Part shown: piece by piece, positions 18,124-28,327 of the stretch
Layout of the letters: every line of letters begins with the position of its first letter
Position numbering within the stretch: the stretch's first letter is position 1
Source: Allgaiera indica
GTDB taxonomy: Bacteria > Pseudomonadota > Alphaproteobacteria > Rhodobacterales > Rhodobacteraceae
Length of the DNA: 64,000 nt
Direction of reading: 5' to 3'
Assembly (NCBI RefSeq): GCF_900106675.1
Contig: NZ_FNOB01000003.1
Coordinates: 1-64,000 of the forward strand
Position numbers and translations under genes: made by a program
Notes under the pieces: model-generated
Told to the model about the DNA's origin: nothing
The model's database searches: none
Seen by the model: only the letters and a program-made list of their open reading frames with translations

Positions 18124-18916
18124 CGGCGCGGAGCACCTTGGCGAAGGGGGCGAAGATCTGGTTGTTCGCGGCGATCACCGCGCCCTTGCCCAGGATGTCG
18201 TCGCTCTCGCGCAGCGGCCCGATCATGCCGCCGGCTTCGCGCACCAGGATCAGCCCGGCGGCCATGTCCCAGCTGTTCAACCCGCGCTCCCAATAGCCGT
18301 CATACCGTCCCGCCGCGACATAGGCGAGGTCGAGCGCTGCCGCCCCCCAGCGCCGCACGCCGGCGCAGACCGGCATCAGGCGGCCCAGGTCGGCCAGCGT
18401 CGCCGGCAGGGTCGAGCGCCCGCCGAACGGCACGCCGGTGGCGAAGATGCATTCCAGCATGTTGCGCCGGCCCGAGACCCGCAGCCGCTGGTCGTTCATC
18501 CAGGCGCCGGCGCCCTTCTCGGCCCAGAACAGTTCATCCTTGGCGGCGTCGTAGACCACGCCGGCGGTGATCTCTCCCTTGTGCTCCAGCGCGATCGAGA
18601 TCGCCCAGTGCGGCAGGCCATGCAGGAAGTTCGTCGTGCCGTCCAACGGATCGACGATCCAGCGCCGGGTCGGGTCCTCGCCCTCGACCGGGGCGCTTTC
18701 CTCGCCGACCCAGCCATAGGTGGGACGGCCTCCCATCAGCTCCTCGCGGATGATCTTCTCGGCGGCGATGTCGGCGCGGCTGACGAAATCGCCCGGGCCT
18801 TTCGAGGACACCTGCAGGTTTTCGACCTCGCGGAAATCCTTGACCAGGCTGCGGGCCGCACGGCGCGCGGCCTTGATCATCAGGTTGAGGTTGGCGCTGC
18901 CCTGCTGCGTGCTCAT
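18119..18916 (-). CDS. inositol monophosphatase family protein (SuhB-like)
   Basis: A 265-residue Mg-dependent phosphatase of the inositol monophosphatase superfamily. The metal-site motifs are GEES in WVGEESAP, DPLDGTTNF in WIVDPLDGTTNFLHG, and the C-terminal WDMAAG. These match SuhB-type inositol-1-phosphatases; other sugar or nucleotide phosphates are possible. The ATG at 18916 (MSTQQGSANLN) fits the family, while the frame continues upstream for about 100 codons without homology. It converges on yebC. Confidence 0.9.
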   Translation of the reverse strand: MSTQQGSANLNLMIKAARRAARSLVKDFREVENLQVSSKGPGDFVSRADIAAEKIIREELMGGRPTYGWVGEESAPVEGEDPTRRWIVDPLDGTTNFLHGLPHWAISIALEHKGEITAGVVYDAAKDELFWAEKGAGAWMNDQRLRVSGRRNMLECIFATGVPFGGRSTLPATLADLGRLMPVCAGVRRWGAAALDLAYVAAGRYDGYWERGLNSWDMAAGLILVREAGGMIGPLRESDDILGKGAVIAANNQIFAPFAKVLRAG

Positions 18917-19339
18917 CGTCCGGCTCCTTCGGTTCGCGGCCCCTATAGGCGCAAAGCCCTTCGAAGGGAAGGGGCCGCAGGGTTCGGGCGGCGTTGCAAG
19001 ACGCGTCAGGCGGCCGGGCCCGTTCGCCGACACGAAGGGCTTTTTTCGCCGCCGGGCGCCGCGGGGCGGAAATGCCGCTTTGCGCGCCGTCGACTTCCGG
19101 GGCCGAGCGTGAAGCTTTGGTAAAAAATGCGTCCGGTACTGTGGACATGAAGGGATGAGGCCCCGATAGTGCGGCCACACCATGTTGACCTTGATCCAGC
19201 CCCGCGCGGCCCGATGGCTCGGCCCGTGCAACGCGCCCTGGCAGTCGGGGGGGAGGAAATCGTTGCCGCAACGCCGCCAGGCGGGTTATTGATCGGATAG
19301 TCAACAAAAAACGAATTCGACCATGGGAGGGACTTTCAG
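18917..19339. other. 423-bp intergenic region upstream of an ABC transporter operon
   Basis: This region separates the divergent inositol phosphatase and ABC-transporter genes and should hold both promoters. Near the transporter a TTGA(N8)TCAA inverted repeat is seen at 19289-19304 (TTGATCGGATAGTCAA), about 35 bases before the start codon. It could be a GntR- or FNR-type operator, though the spacing is two bases longer than an FNR box. A strong ribosome binding site, GGGAGGGA, lies at 19325-19332. The long open frames here look like shadows. Confidence 0.45.
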
Positions 19340-20926
19340 ATGAACGACGAACTGCGTTACCTTGCGGCCCGGGCGGCCGCCGGCCGGCTGAACCGCCGCG
19401 CTTTCCTGGGCCGCGCCGCCGCGCTGGGGGTCACCTCGGTGGCTGCGAACACGATGCTGTCCGGGGCCGCCCGAGCCGCGGGGCCGAAGAACGGCGGCAT
19501 GCTGACGATGGGGCTTGGCGGCGGGCAAAGCACGGATTCGCTGGATCCCGCGCTGGCGGCCAGCCAGGTGCCCTACATGTACCTGCAGACGGCGGGTGAT
19601 CGTTTGACGGATGTGGCGCCGGATGGCTCCGTCATGATGAAGCTGGCCGAAGAGGTTTCCAGCTCCAAGGACGCGAAGACCTGGACCTTCAAGATCCGCA
19701 AGGGGGTGACGTTCCACAACGGCAAGCCGCTGACCCCCGATGACGTCATGAAGACGATGCAGCGCCATTCGGACAAGAAATCGAAATCCGGTGCGCTGGG
19801 CATCATGAAGGGGATCGCGTCGATGAAGGTCGATGGCGACAACTTCATCGTCGAGCTTAATACCGCGAATGCCGACCTGCCCTATCTGATGTCCGATTAT
19901 CACCTTGTCATCCAGCCCGGCGGCGGCATGGGCGATCCCGGCGCGGGGATCTTCGCGGGACCCTACAAGATCGCGCATTTCGAACCCGGCGTGCGGATCC
20001 AGTTCGAGAAGTTCCAGGAGTACTGGGACAAGGACGTGGGGCATTTCGACCAGATCCAGATGCTGGTGATCAACGATTCCACCGCCCGCAACGCGGCGCT
20101 GCAATCGGGGCAGGTGCAGATGGTCAACTCGGTCGAGCCGCGCGTGGCCGATCTGCTGAAGCGGGCGCCGCATCTGGAGGTGGCGGTGACCAGCGGTCGC
20201 GGCTTTTACTGCTTCAACATGTTCTGCAACACCAAGCCGTTCTCGGACAATCACCTGCGCCTGGCGCTGAAGCTGGGCATCGACCGCGAGGAGCTGGTGA
20301 AGAAGATCCTTGCGGGCTATGGCTCGGTCGGCAACGACATGCCGGTGAACAAGGCCTATCCGCTGTTCTCGGACGACATTCCGCAGCGCAGCTATGATCC
20401 CGACAAGGCCCGGCACCACCTGAAGAAATCGGGTCATGACGGTGAGATCGTGCTGATCACCGCGGATGGCGCGTTCTCGGGCGCGGTGGACGCCGCGCAG
20501 CTGTTCCAGCAAAGCGCGGCCAAGGCGGGCCTCAAGATCAAGGTGCAGCGCGCCCCGAACGATGGCTACTGGACGGAAGTCTGGAACAAGAAGCCGTTCT
20601 CGGCCTCGTACTGGGCCGGGCGCCCGACCCAGGACCAGATGTATTCCACCGCCTATATCTCTTCGGCGGCCTGGAATGACACGCGTTTCTTCGACAAGAA
20701 GTTCGACAAGATCATCGTCGAGGCGCGTGGGGAACTGGATCGCGCGAAGCGCAAGGAGCTTTACCGCGAGGCGGGCATGATCATCCGCGACAAGGGCGGG
20801 CTGATCAACCCGATGTTCAATCAGTTCCTCAATGCCTATGACAATACCAGGATCGCGGGGTGGCAAGCGAACCCCAACGGCGACATGATGAACGGCCTGG
20901 CCGGCGTGCTGTGCTATCAGACGTAA
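19340..20926 (+). CDS. ABC transporter substrate-binding protein, peptide/opine family 5
   Basis: A 528-residue periplasmic solute-binding protein of family 5 (DppA/OppA type). A Tat-type signal is visible: RRAFLG at 19-24, a hydrophobic stretch, and an ARA-AG cleavage site near 47. The family core contains RKGVTFHNGKPLTPDDV. It captures the substrate for the permeases and ATPase encoded directly downstream. The ligand cannot be read from the sequence; peptides, opines, nickel chelates and glycosides are all handled by this family. GGGAGGGA ahead of the ATG supports the start. The next gene follows after four bases. Confidence 0.92.
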   Translation: MNDELRYLAARAAAGRLNRRAFLGRAAALGVTSVAANTMLSGAARAAGPKNGGMLTMGLGGGQSTDSLDPALAASQVPYMYLQTAGDRLTDVAPDGSVMMKLAEEVSSSKDAKTWTFKIRKGVTFHNGKPLTPDDVMKTMQRHSDKKSKSGALGIMKGIASMKVDGDNFIVELNTANADLPYLMSDYHLVIQPGGGMGDPGAGIFAGPYKIAHFEPGVRIQFEKFQEYWDKDVGHFDQIQMLVINDSTARNAALQSGQVQMVNSVEPRVADLLKRAPHLEVAVTSGRGFYCFNMFCNTKPFSDNHLRLALKLGIDREELVKKILAGYGSVGNDMPVNKAYPLFSDDIPQRSYDPDKARHHLKKSGHDGEIVLITADGAFSGAVDAAQLFQQSAAKAGLKIKVQRAPNDGYWTEVWNKKPFSASYWAGRPTQDQMYSTAYISSAAWNDTRFFDKKFDKIIVEARGELDRAKRKELYREAGMIIRDKGGLINPMFNQFLNAYDNTRIAGWQANPNGDMMNGLAGVLCYQT

Positions 20927-20930
20927 GCCG

Positions 20931-21887
20931 ATGAATGTCGTCGCGAAACTGGTTGCCCAGCGCATCGCGCTGGGCCTGCTGCTGCTGCTTGCGGCATCGG
21001 TGCTGATCTTCGTGGGCACCAACATCCTGCCCGGCGACGTGGCCCAGGCGATCCTGGGGCAATCGGCCACGCCCCAGGCGCTGGCCAACCTGCGGGCCGA
21101 GCTGGGGCTGAACCAGCCGGCCTATATCCGCTATTTCGAATGGCTGGGGGGTGTGCTGCACGGCGATCTGGGCCATTCGCTGACCAATGGCCAAGATATC
21201 GCGACCGCGATCGCGGGGCGGCTGGCGAACACACTGTTCCTGGCCTCGGTCGCGGCGGTGATCGCGGTGCCGCTGGCGGTGACACTGGGCCTGATCGCGG
21301 TGCGCTACCGCGATCGCTGGCCCGACAAGCTGATCTCAGCGGTGACACTGACCTCGGTTTCGCTGCCGGAATTCCTGCTGGGCTATATCGTGATCTATTT
21401 CCTGGCGGTGCAGCTGCGCATCGCGCCCTCGGTGGCGACGATCTATCCGGGGATGAGCCTTTTTCAGAAACTTCACGCGGTGATCCTGCCGGCCCTGGTG
21501 CTGGTGCTGGTGGTGCAGGGCCAGATGATGCGCATGACCCGCGCGGCGGTGCTGAACCTGATGCAATCGGCCTATATCGAGACGGCCGAGCTGAAGGGCC
21601 TGCGCCCCTTCCTGATCATCGCGCGCCATGCCTTCCCCAACGCCATCTCTCCGATCGTCAACGTGGTGATGATCAACCTCGCCTATCTGGTCGTCGGCAT
21701 CGTGGTGACCGAGGTCGTCTTCACCTATCCCGGCATGGGCCAGTACCTGGTCGATCACGTCGCCAAGCGCGACATCCCGGTGGTGCAGGCCAGCGCGCTG
21801 ATCTTCGCGGCAGTCTATATCGGGCTGAATATGCTGGCCGATGTGATCTCGATCCTGACCAATCCCAGGCTGAGGCACCCGAAATGA
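20931..21887 (+). CDS. ABC transporter permease, DppB type
   Basis: A 318-residue inner-membrane permease with about six membrane helices. The N-terminal helix around 10-30 and the DppB-type segment ILPGDVAQAILGQSAT are present. The cytoplasmic EAA-like loop that docks the ATPase is seen near YIETAELKGLRPFLIIARHA. It should pair with the following DppC-type permease as a heterodimer. It overlaps that gene by four bases (ATGA). Confidence 0.92.
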   Translation: MNVVAKLVAQRIALGLLLLLAASVLIFVGTNILPGDVAQAILGQSATPQALANLRAELGLNQPAYIRYFEWLGGVLHGDLGHSLTNGQDIATAIAGRLANTLFLASVAAVIAVPLAVTLGLIAVRYRDRWPDKLISAVTLTSVSLPEFLLGYIVIYFLAVQLRIAPSVATIYPGMSLFQKLHAVILPALVLVLVVQGQMMRMTRAAVLNLMQSAYIETAELKGLRPFLIIARHAFPNAISPIVNVVMINLAYLVVGIVVTEVVFTYPGMGQYLVDHVAKRDIPVVQASALIFAAVYIGLNMLADVISILTNPRLRHPK

Positions 21888-22702
21888 GGAACATCCCCCT
21901 TTCGGCCCTGGTCGGGCTGATCATAACCGCAGGCTTCTTCCTGGCCGCGATCCTTGCGCCCTGGATCGCCCCCTATCCCCTGGGCGCCGCGGTGGGCGGC
22001 GTCTGGAAGGCGGCCTCGGCCAGCCACTGGCTGGGCACCGACGGCATCGGGCGCGATGTGCTGAGCCGGATGATCTGGGGCGGGCGCACCACGATCTGGA
22101 TCGCCACCGTCGCGACCATCCTCAGCTTCGGCACCGGTGCCACGCTGGGCTTCATTGCCGCCGTCATGGGCGGCTGGGTCGATCAGGCGATCTCGCGCTT
22201 CGTCGATCTGGTCATGTCGATCCCGTCGCTGATCTTCGCGCTGGTGGTGCTGACGGTGATCCCGCCCAGCACCACGGTGCTGATCCTGGTGATGGGCTTT
22301 CTCGACGCCACGCGCCCCTACCGGGTGGCGCGCGCCGTGGCGGTGGACATCACCGTGATGGATTACGTCGAGGCCGCCCGCCTGCGCGGTGAAGGCCGGC
22401 TGTGGATCATCTTCCGCGAGGTGCTGCCCAACGCGCTGAGCCCGCTGGTGGCCGAGATGGGGCTGCGCTTCATCTTCCAGGTGCTGCTGCTGTCGACACT
22501 GTCGTTCCTGGGCCTTGGCGTGCAGCCGCCGCTGACCGACTGGGGCGGCATCGTGAAGGAAAACAAGGATGGGCTGGTTTATGGGGTGACGGCGGCACTG
22601 TATCCGGCGGTGGCGATCGCCGCGCTGGCGATTTCGGTCAATCTGGTGGCCGATTGGATCCTCAATCGCACGACCAGCCTGAAAGGGGGCCGCGGTGGCT
22701 GA
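21884..22702 (+). CDS. ABC transporter permease, DppC type
   Basis: A 272-residue permease with a first helix at about 8-28, then WLGTDGIGRDVLSRMIWGGR, the usual DppC/OppC segment after helix 1. The EAA-type loop is DYVEAARLRGEGRLWIIFRE, followed by the final helices. The start at 21884 is set by the four-base overlap with the preceding permease; the frame is open far upstream but that part is a shadow of the neighbour. Its end overlaps the GTG start of the ATPase gene by eight bases. Confidence 0.92.
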   Translation: MRNIPLSALVGLIITAGFFLAAILAPWIAPYPLGAAVGGVWKAASASHWLGTDGIGRDVLSRMIWGGRTTIWIATVATILSFGTGATLGFIAAVMGGWVDQAISRFVDLVMSIPSLIFALVVLTVIPPSTTVLILVMGFLDATRPYRVARAVAVDITVMDYVEAARLRGEGRLWIIFREVLPNALSPLVAEMGLRFIFQVLLLSTLSFLGLGVQPPLTDWGGIVKENKDGLVYGVTAALYPAVAIAALAISVNLVADWILNRTTSLKGGRGG

Positions 22703-24332
22703 CACGCTTCTGGAAATCCGAAACCTGCGCATCGAGGCCACCGCCTACCCGCCCGGAGAGCCCCCGCAGGAGATCGTCATTGTCGATGACGTGTCCCTCG
22801 CGCTGGAAAAGGGCCGCGTGCTGGGGCTGATAGGCGAATCCGGCGCGGGCAAGTCCACCATCGGGCTTTCGGCCATGGCCTATGGCCGGGGCGGGGTGCG
22901 TATCACCGGGGGCGAGATCGTGCTGAACGGGCGCGATCTGCGCAAGCTGCGCCCGGCGGGAATGCGCGCCGCGCGCGGGCGCGAGGTCACCTATGTCGCG
23001 CAATCGGCGGCGGCGGCCTTCAACCCGGCGAAACGGCTGATGGATCAGGTCATCGAGACCACGCTGCAGCATCGGCTGATGCCGCGCGCGGCCGCAGAGG
23101 CACGCGCGGTGGAGCTGTTCGCCAAGCTGGGCCTGCCGGATCCCGAAACCTTCGGCCGGCGCTATCCGCACCAGGTATCGGGCGGGCAGTTGCAGCGGGC
23201 GATGACGGCGATGGCGCTGTGTCCCGCACCCGACCTGGTGATCTTCGACGAGCCCACGACCGCGCTGGACGTGACCACCCAGATCGATGTGCTGGCCGCG
23301 ATCAAGGAGGCGATCGCCGACACCGGGGTCGGGGCGCTTTATATCACCCACGATCTGGCGGTGGTGGCGCAGGTCAGCGATGACATCATGGTGCTGCGCG
23401 GCGGCAAGACGGTGGAATACGGCCCCGTGCGTCAGATCATCGAGGCGCCTCAGCAGGAATACACCCGCGCGCTGGTCTCGGTGCGCGGCGTCGAGCACGA
23501 AGAGAAGACCCCCACGGCCGAGCCGGTGCTGAGCGTGAAGGGCGTGACCGCGCGCTACAGCGGAACCCGTTTCGACGTGCTCAGGGACATCTCGGTCGAT
23601 CTGTCGCCGGGCCAGACGCTGGCGGTGGTGGGCGAAAGCGGCTCTGGCAAGTCGACGCTGGCGCGGGTGATCACCGGGCTGCTGCCGCCTTCGCAGGGCG
23701 AGATCGTCGTCGCCGGGCGCCGGCTCGGCCCCGATCTGAAGTCCCGCACGCGCGAGGATCTGCGCGAACTGCAGATGATCTACCAGATGGCCGACACGGC
23801 GATGAACCCGCGCCACACGGTCGGCACGATCATCGGCCGGCCGCTGGAATTCTACTTCGGCCTGAAAGGCGCGGCGAAGCGGCGCCGCGTACAGGAACTG
23901 CTGGACGAGATCGAGATGGGCGAGGGCTTCATCGACCGCTACCCGGCCGAGCTGTCGGGCGGCCAGAAGCAGCGCGTCTGCATTGCCCGGGCGCTGGCGG
24001 CCAAGCCGAAGATGATCATCTGCGACGAGGTGACCTCGGCCCTTGATCCGCTGGTGGCGGACGGGATCCTGAAGCTGCTGTTGAACCTGCAGAAGATCGA
24101 GCAGGTGGCCTATCTGTTCATCACCCACGATCTGGCGACGGTGCGCGCGATCGCGGATTCGATCGCGGTGATGTATCAGGGAGAGGTGGTGCGTTACGGC
24201 ACGAAATCCGAGGTGCTGGCGCCTCCGTTCGACGATTACACTGATCTTTTGCTGTCTTCGGTGCCCGAGATGAAGCTGGGCTGGCTGGAAGAGGTGATCG
24301 CGCATCGCAGGATGGAAAGCGCGGGCCACTGA
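22695..24332 (+). CDS. fused ABC transporter ATP-binding protein (DppD-DppF type)
   Basis: A 545-residue protein carrying two complete ABC ATPase domains in one chain, replacing the usual separate DppD and DppF. Domain 1 has Walker [10 protein letters not shown] at 47-55 and signature VSGGQLQRA; domain 2 has Walker [10 protein letters not shown] near 313-321 and signature LSGGQKQR. Both have Walker B and H-loops (ITHDLA). It powers the transporter encoded upstream. The start is GTG at 22695, overlapping the permease gene by eight bases. A repeat-associated terminator follows. Confidence 0.93.
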   Translation: MADTLLEIRNLRIEATAYPPGEPPQEIVIVDDVSLALEKGRVLGLIGESGAGKSTIGLSAMAYGRGGVRITGGEIVLNGRDLRKLRPAGMRAARGREVTYVAQSAAAAFNPAKRLMDQVIETTLQHRLMPRAAAEARAVELFAKLGLPDPETFGRRYPHQVSGGQLQRAMTAMALCPAPDLVIFDEPTTALDVTTQIDVLAAIKEAIADTGVGALYITHDLAVVAQVSDDIMVLRGGKTVEYGPVRQIIEAPQQEYTRALVSVRGVEHEEKTPTAEPVLSVKGVTARYSGTRFDVLRDISVDLSPGQTLAVVGESGSGKSTLARVITGLLPPSQGEIVVAGRRLGPDLKSRTREDLRELQMIYQMADTAMNPRHTVGTIIGRPLEFYFGLKGAAKRRRVQELLDEIEMGEGFIDRYPAELSGGQKQRVCIARALAAKPKMIICDEVTSALDPLVADGILKLLLNLQKIEQVAYLFITHDLATVRAIADSIAVMYQGEVVRYGTKSEVLAPPFDDYTDLLLSSVPEMKLGWLEEVIAHRRMESAGH

Positions 24333-24355
24333 CGCCTCGGCCGCGCGCCGCGAGC

Positions 24356-24439
24356 GGCTGCAAGGCGGCGTGGCCTTCGTAGGCGAAGTTGGGGCTTTGG
24401 TTGCGGGTGCAGCCGGCGTATTTTGGGAACAATGAAAGG
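24356..24439 (+). terminator. terminator with dispersed repeat after the ABC transporter
   Basis: An outer stem GGCTGCA (24356-24362) / TGCAGCC (24408-24414) encloses a small hairpin CTTCG-TAGG-CGAAG (24375-24388). Directly after it comes a copy of the window's dispersed repeat, GTATTTTGGGAACAATGAAA and two further G (24418-24439), whose TTTT run would lie in the transcript. It sits just past the ATPase gene and abuts the end of the converging aldolase gene. Confidence 0.55.
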
Positions 24440-24443
24440 GGGA

Positions 24444-25202
24444 TCAGGTAGCGTAGTCGCTGCCTTCGCGGTCGAGGATCTCGCGCAGGTCGCGCAGATG
24501 GGCGGCTGCACTGTCGACGGGGTAGTCCTCAAGCTCGCGCGCGGTCTTTTCTGCGATCTCGTCGGGCAGGATGCGCAGCGGCCGGCCGGTTTGCAGGGCG
24601 CGGATGTAGGTTTCGGCAGCGCGTTCGAAATAATAGAGCCGGTTGAAGGTTTCGGCAATCGTGTCGCCGATCACCAGCACGCCGTGGTTGCCCATGATCA
24701 TCGTCTTGACCTTGGGGTCGGTCAGCAGGCGGGCGCAGCGGGCGCCCTCGTCCTCGAACGCCAGGCCGCCGTAGGCGCTGTCGATCACCGTGCGATTGAA
24801 GAACATCGCGCAGTTCTGGTCGATCGGCGGCAGGCGCGAGTCGGCGAGGCTGGCCAGGACGGTGGCGTGAATCGAATGGACATGCATCACGCAGCGTGCC
24901 TGCGGGCAGGCGCGGTGGATGCCGCCGTGCAGGCCCCAAGCGGTGGGGTCGGGGGCATCGGGGCGGGTCAGCGTCGCGGGATCCTCGGCGTCGATTTCCA
25001 GCAGGTCCGAGGCGCGGATCAGCGCGAAGTGGCGTAGGTTCGGGTTCATCAGGAAGCGGGTGCCGCTGTCATCCACGGCATAGCTGAAATGATTGGCGAC
25101 GGCTTCGTGCAGGTTCAGCCGGGCGGTCCAGCGGAAGGCGGCGGCCAGATCGCAGCGCGCGTCCCAATGGGTGATGTTGGCGGGGTCGGTTGGGGCGTTC
25201 AT
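24444..25202 (-). CDS. class II aldolase/adducin family protein
   Basis: A 252-residue zinc-dependent class II aldolase/adducin-fold protein. Probable zinc ligands are the two histidines in MHVHSIHA and the histidine in MGNHGVLV. The conserved N-terminal region around [13 protein letters not shown] is present. Members include sugar-phosphate aldolases and epimerases, and many uncharacterised decarboxylases; the substrate here is unknown. It converges on the ABC transporter operon, five bases past the repeat, and could act on what that system imports, but nothing proves it. Confidence 0.88.
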   Translation of the reverse strand: MNAPTDPANITHWDARCDLAAAFRWTARLNLHEAVANHFSYAVDDSGTRFLMNPNLRHFALIRASDLLEIDAEDPATLTRPDAPDPTAWGLHGGIHRACPQARCVMHVHSIHATVLASLADSRLPPIDQNCAMFFNRTVIDSAYGGLAFEDEGARCARLLTDPKVKTMIMGNHGVLVIGDTIAETFNRLYYFERAAETYIRALQTGRPLRILPDEIAEKTARELEDYPVDSAAAHLRDLREILDREGSDYAT

Positions 25203-25468
25203 GGCATCTTTCCTTGGACGAGGGCAGTGAGGGCGGCGGTGATCGGGGCGACGGCTGGCGTATGCTAGAGACGGCGCGCGGCGCCGGGCGGCCGGCGGTG
25301 TTGCGGATGAGGGCGCGGTTTCAGGTGGAGATCAGGCGGTCATCATCGGGCATGGCGCGTCCTTTCGCGGCCATGATGAAGATTGCCGCCCCGTCCGCAA
25401 GCCCGAAGGCTGGTGCGGGGCCGTCGTGCATGCAAGAACAGGGCCATCCGGCAGCAGAGGGGGCGGCG

Positions 25469-26848
25469 ATGAGCGAACTGACCTGTTTCAAGGCCTATGA
25501 CATCCGCGGGCGGCTTGGCGTGGATCTGGACGAGGGCATCGCCGAGCGCATCGGGCGGGCCTTTGCCCAGGTGCTTGGCGCGCGGCGCGTCGTGATCGGG
25601 CGCGATTGCCGCGCCTCGTCCGAGGCGCTGACCGAGGCGGCGGTGCGGGGCCTTCTGGCGGCCGGGGCCGAGGTTCTGGATCTGGGTCTTTGCGGCACCG
25701 AAGAGATGTATTTCGCGACGACCCATTTCGGCGCGGATGGCGGGATCGAGGTGACGGCCTCGCACAATCCGATGGATTACAACGGCATGAAGATGGTGCG
25801 TGCCGGCTCGGCCCCGCTGGGCGCGGAAAACGGGCTGGCCGCGATCAAGGCGGCGGCGGAGCGGGCCGAGTTCGGCCCTGCGCGGCAAGGCACGCGGCGC
25901 CCGGCCGAGGGCGCGCGCAGGGCCTATGTGGAACGCTGCCTGTCCTTCGTAGACATCGGGGCGTTGCGGCCGCTGAAGATCGTGGTGAACGCGGGCAACG
26001 GCGCGGCGGGCCCCACGTTCGACGCGATCGCCGCGGCGCTGGTCGAGCGGGGCGCGCCGCTGGAGTTCGTGCGCGTGCATCATGCGCCCGATGGCAGCTT
26101 TCCGAACGGCATCCCGAACCCGCTCTTGCCTGAAAACCAGCCGGTCACGGCGGATGCGGTGCGCGCCGCGGGCGCCGACCTGGGCGTGGCCTGGGACGGC
26201 GATTTCGACCGATGCTTCTTCTTCGATGCGAATGGGCGCTTCATCGACGGTGAATACATCGTGGGGCTTCTGGCCGCGGCCTTCCTGGAAAAGAACCCGG
26301 GCGAGACGGTGATCCATGATCCGCGGATTATCTGGAACACGCAGGACATGGTGGCCAGGGCGGGCGGGCAGGCGGTGCAGTCGCGCACTGGCCACGCCTT
26401 CATTAAGCAGGCGATGCGCGACGCGGGCGCGATCTATGGCGGCGAGATGTCGGCGCATCATTATTTCCGCGATTTCGTCTATTGCGACAGCGGGATGATT
26501 CCCTGGCTGCTGGTGGCCGAATTGATCGGCCGGCGCGGGCAGGGGCTGGCGGCGCTGGTCGAGGCGCGCATGGCGGCCTTTCCGTCCTCGGGAGAGATCA
26601 ACTTTCGCCTCGACGATCCCAAGGCGGCGATCACGCGGGTGGTGGCGGCCTATGAACGCGACGCGGAAGCGCGCGACGAGATGGACGGGATCAGCGTGAG
26701 CTTTGCGGATTGGCGCTTCAATCTGCGCTCGTCCAACACCGAGCCGGTGGTGCGGCTGAACGTGGAATCGCGTGGCGACCGGGCGTTGGTGGCGACCAAG
26801 GTGGCCGAGATCCGCGCGCTGCTGGAAGGCGGCGGGGGCGGCGCCTGA
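25469..26848 (+). CDS. phosphomannomutase/phosphoglucomutase
   Basis: A 459-residue alpha-D-phosphohexomutase that interconverts hexose 1- and 6-phosphates for GDP-mannose or glucan synthesis. The phosphoserine loop is [13 protein letters not shown] with Ser98, the Mg loop DGDFDR at 243-248, the sugar-binding loop GGEMSAHH at 324-331 and the phosphate-binding loop [12 protein letters not shown] near the end. The start at 25469 ([15 protein letters not shown]) is standard; the frame extends upstream without homology. It is transcribed away from the aldolase gene across a 266-bp gap that contains no clear motif. Confidence 0.94.
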   Translation: MSELTCFKAYDIRGRLGVDLDEGIAERIGRAFAQVLGARRVVIGRDCRASSEALTEAAVRGLLAAGAEVLDLGLCGTEEMYFATTHFGADGGIEVTASHNPMDYNGMKMVRAGSAPLGAENGLAAIKAAAERAEFGPARQGTRRPAEGARRAYVERCLSFVDIGALRPLKIVVNAGNGAAGPTFDAIAAALVERGAPLEFVRVHHAPDGSFPNGIPNPLLPENQPVTADAVRAAGADLGVAWDGDFDRCFFFDANGRFIDGEYIVGLLAAAFLEKNPGETVIHDPRIIWNTQDMVARAGGQAVQSRTGHAFIKQAMRDAGAIYGGEMSAHHYFRDFVYCDSGMIPWLLVAELIGRRGQGLAALVEARMAAFPSSGEINFRLDDPKAAITRVVAAYERDAEARDEMDGISVSFADWRFNLRSSNTEPVVRLNVESRGDRALVATKVAEIRALLEGGGGGA

Positions 26849-26864
26849 CCCGACGGGCCGCGGC

Positions 26865-26919
26865 GTATTTGGCGAACGATGAAAGGGCTGCGCGGGGCTT
26901 CGCCAAAATGTCGCAGCCC
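26865..26919 (+). terminator. dispersed repeat and hairpin after the phosphomannomutase gene
   Basis: A repeat copy GTATTTGGCGAACGATGAAA plus GG occupies 26865-26886, 17 bases after the stop codon. It is followed by an 8-bp stem GGGCTGCG (26885-26892) / CGCAGCCC (26912-26919). In this copy the stem comes after the repeat rather than before it. Confidence 0.45.
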
Positions 26920-26995
26920 CGGTTGCTCTTCCCCTGAAAGCGCTGATAGGCTTTGCGCGTACCGGCCCCGGCTTGGGCCAGAGAGGAACGGATTC

Positions 26996-27853
26996 ATGCG
27001 ATACGCCATACCCAAAACCGCGGCCGAGGCCGCGTCCTTGCTTATGGAGGAGGCCGCGCGCGTCCTCGCCGGTGGAACCGATCTGCTGGTGCAGATGAAA
27101 TCCGGGGTGCGCAGCCCCGAGGTGATCGTCGACATCAAGCATCTGCCCGGGCTGCGCGACATCAGCCGCGAAGGCGGGGGCTTTCGCATCGGCGCGGCCG
27201 TTTCCGGCGCCGAGATGCAGGAAGATGCGGAACTGGTCGCGGCCTGGCCGGGCGTCGTCGAGGGGGTGAATCTGATCGGATCGACCCAGATCCAGGGCCG
27301 CGCGACGATGGCGGGCAATCTGTGCAACGGATCGCCCGCCGCCGATGGCGTGCCGGCGCAGATCGCGGCGCAGGCGGTGGCGCGGATCGCAGGCCCCGAG
27401 GGCGAGCGCGACTGTCCGGTGGCCGAGATCCCGACCGGGCCTGGCAAGACCTCTCTGGGCCGGGGAGAGTTCATCGCCTCGATCCTGCTGCCGGCCCGGC
27501 CCGATCGGTCGGGTGACGCCTATCTGCGCTTCATCCCGCGCACCGAGATGGACATCGCTGTCGCCGGCGCCGCGGTGAATCTGGTGCTGGCCGAGGACGG
27601 CACGGTCAAGGAGGCGCGCGTTGCCCTGGGCGCGGTCGCGCCGACCGCTATATTGGTGGAAGAGGCCGGCGCCGCGCTGGTGGGTTCCAAGCTGGAAGAG
27701 CCGGCGCTGGCCGCGCTTGTCAGGGCCTGCGAGGCCGCGTGCAAGCCGATCGACGACAAGCGCGGAACCGCCGAGTTCCGCACCCATGTGGCTGGCGTGC
27801 TGGCCAAGCGCGCCGCTCGCATCGCCTATGACCGCGCAGGAGGCCGCGCATGA
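26996..27853 (+). CDS. molybdenum hydroxylase FAD subunit (CoxM/xanthine dehydrogenase subunit M family)
   Basis: A 285-residue FAD-binding subunit of a xanthine-oxidase-family enzyme. The FAD motifs are AGGTDLLVQMKSG near 25 and TMAGNLCNGSPAAD near 104-117, followed by the CO_deh_flav_C domain. There is no extra 4Fe-4S cysteine insert as in 4-hydroxybenzoyl-CoA reductase. Electrons should flow from the molybdenum subunit through the 2Fe-2S subunit to this FAD. The ATG at 26996 is preceded by GAGAGGAA. It overlaps the next gene by four bases. Confidence 0.9.
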   Translation: MRYAIPKTAAEAASLLMEEAARVLAGGTDLLVQMKSGVRSPEVIVDIKHLPGLRDISREGGGFRIGAAVSGAEMQEDAELVAAWPGVVEGVNLIGSTQIQGRATMAGNLCNGSPAADGVPAQIAAQAVARIAGPEGERDCPVAEIPTGPGKTSLGRGEFIASILLPARPDRSGDAYLRFIPRTEMDIAVAGAAVNLVLAEDGTVKEARVALGAVAPTAILVEEAGAALVGSKLEEPALAALVRACEAACKPIDDKRGTAEFRTHVAGVLAKRAARIAYDRAGGRA

Positions 27854-28326
27854 AGAAGATCCATGTATCGACCCGGGTAAACGGCGACGAGGCCGATTTC
27901 GTCTGCGCCCCGGATGAGACCCTGCTGGACGCCCTGCGCGACCGGCTGGGCCTGACCGGCGCCAAGGAAGGCTGCGGCACCGGCGATTGCGGCGCTTGCA
28001 GCGTTACGCTGAATGGCCGGCTGGTCTGTTCCTGCCTGGTGCTGGCGGCCGAGGCCGAAGGCGCCGAGATCGGCACCGTCGAGGGCATCGCCGACGGCGA
28101 CAAGCTGCATGTGCTGCAGCAAAGTTTCCTTGACCATGCCGCGCTGCAATGCGGGATCTGCACGCCGGGTATCCTGGTGGCCTCGAAGGCGCTGCTGGAA
28201 AAGCACCCCGAGCCCACGGATGAGGAGGTACGCTACTGGCTGGCGGGGAACCTTTGCCGCTGCACCGGCTATGACAAGATCATCCGCGCCGTGCAGGATG
28301 CCGCCCAGAAACTGAGGAGTGCGTAA
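27850..28326 (+). CDS. molybdenum hydroxylase 2Fe-2S subunit (CoxS family)
   Basis: A 158-residue iron-sulfur subunit with two 2Fe-2S clusters. The plant-type cluster is bound by CGTGDCGAC and a downstream cysteine, and the alpha-helical cluster by QCGICTPG and NLCRCTGY. Length and order are typical of xanthine dehydrogenase-type enzymes. It lies between the FAD and molybdenum subunit genes, coupled to the former by an ATGA overlap, and is one base from the latter. Confidence 0.93.
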   Translation: MKKIHVSTRVNGDEADFVCAPDETLLDALRDRLGLTGAKEGCGTGDCGACSVTLNGRLVCSCLVLAAEAEGAEIGTVEGIADGDKLHVLQQSFLDHAALQCGICTPGILVASKALLEKHPEPTDEEVRYWLAGNLCRCTGYDKIIRAVQDAAQKLRSA

Positions 28327-28327
28327 C

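Noticed and set aside
19289-19304. FNR box upstream of the ABC transporter
   Set aside because: The half-sites TTGA and TCAA are eight bases apart instead of the six expected for TTGA-N6-TCAA, so it is only listed as a possible operator.
25343-27787. 814-codon antisense frame across phosphomannomutase and the FAD subunit
   Set aside because: It spans two real genes and their gap, with low-complexity composition and no domain.
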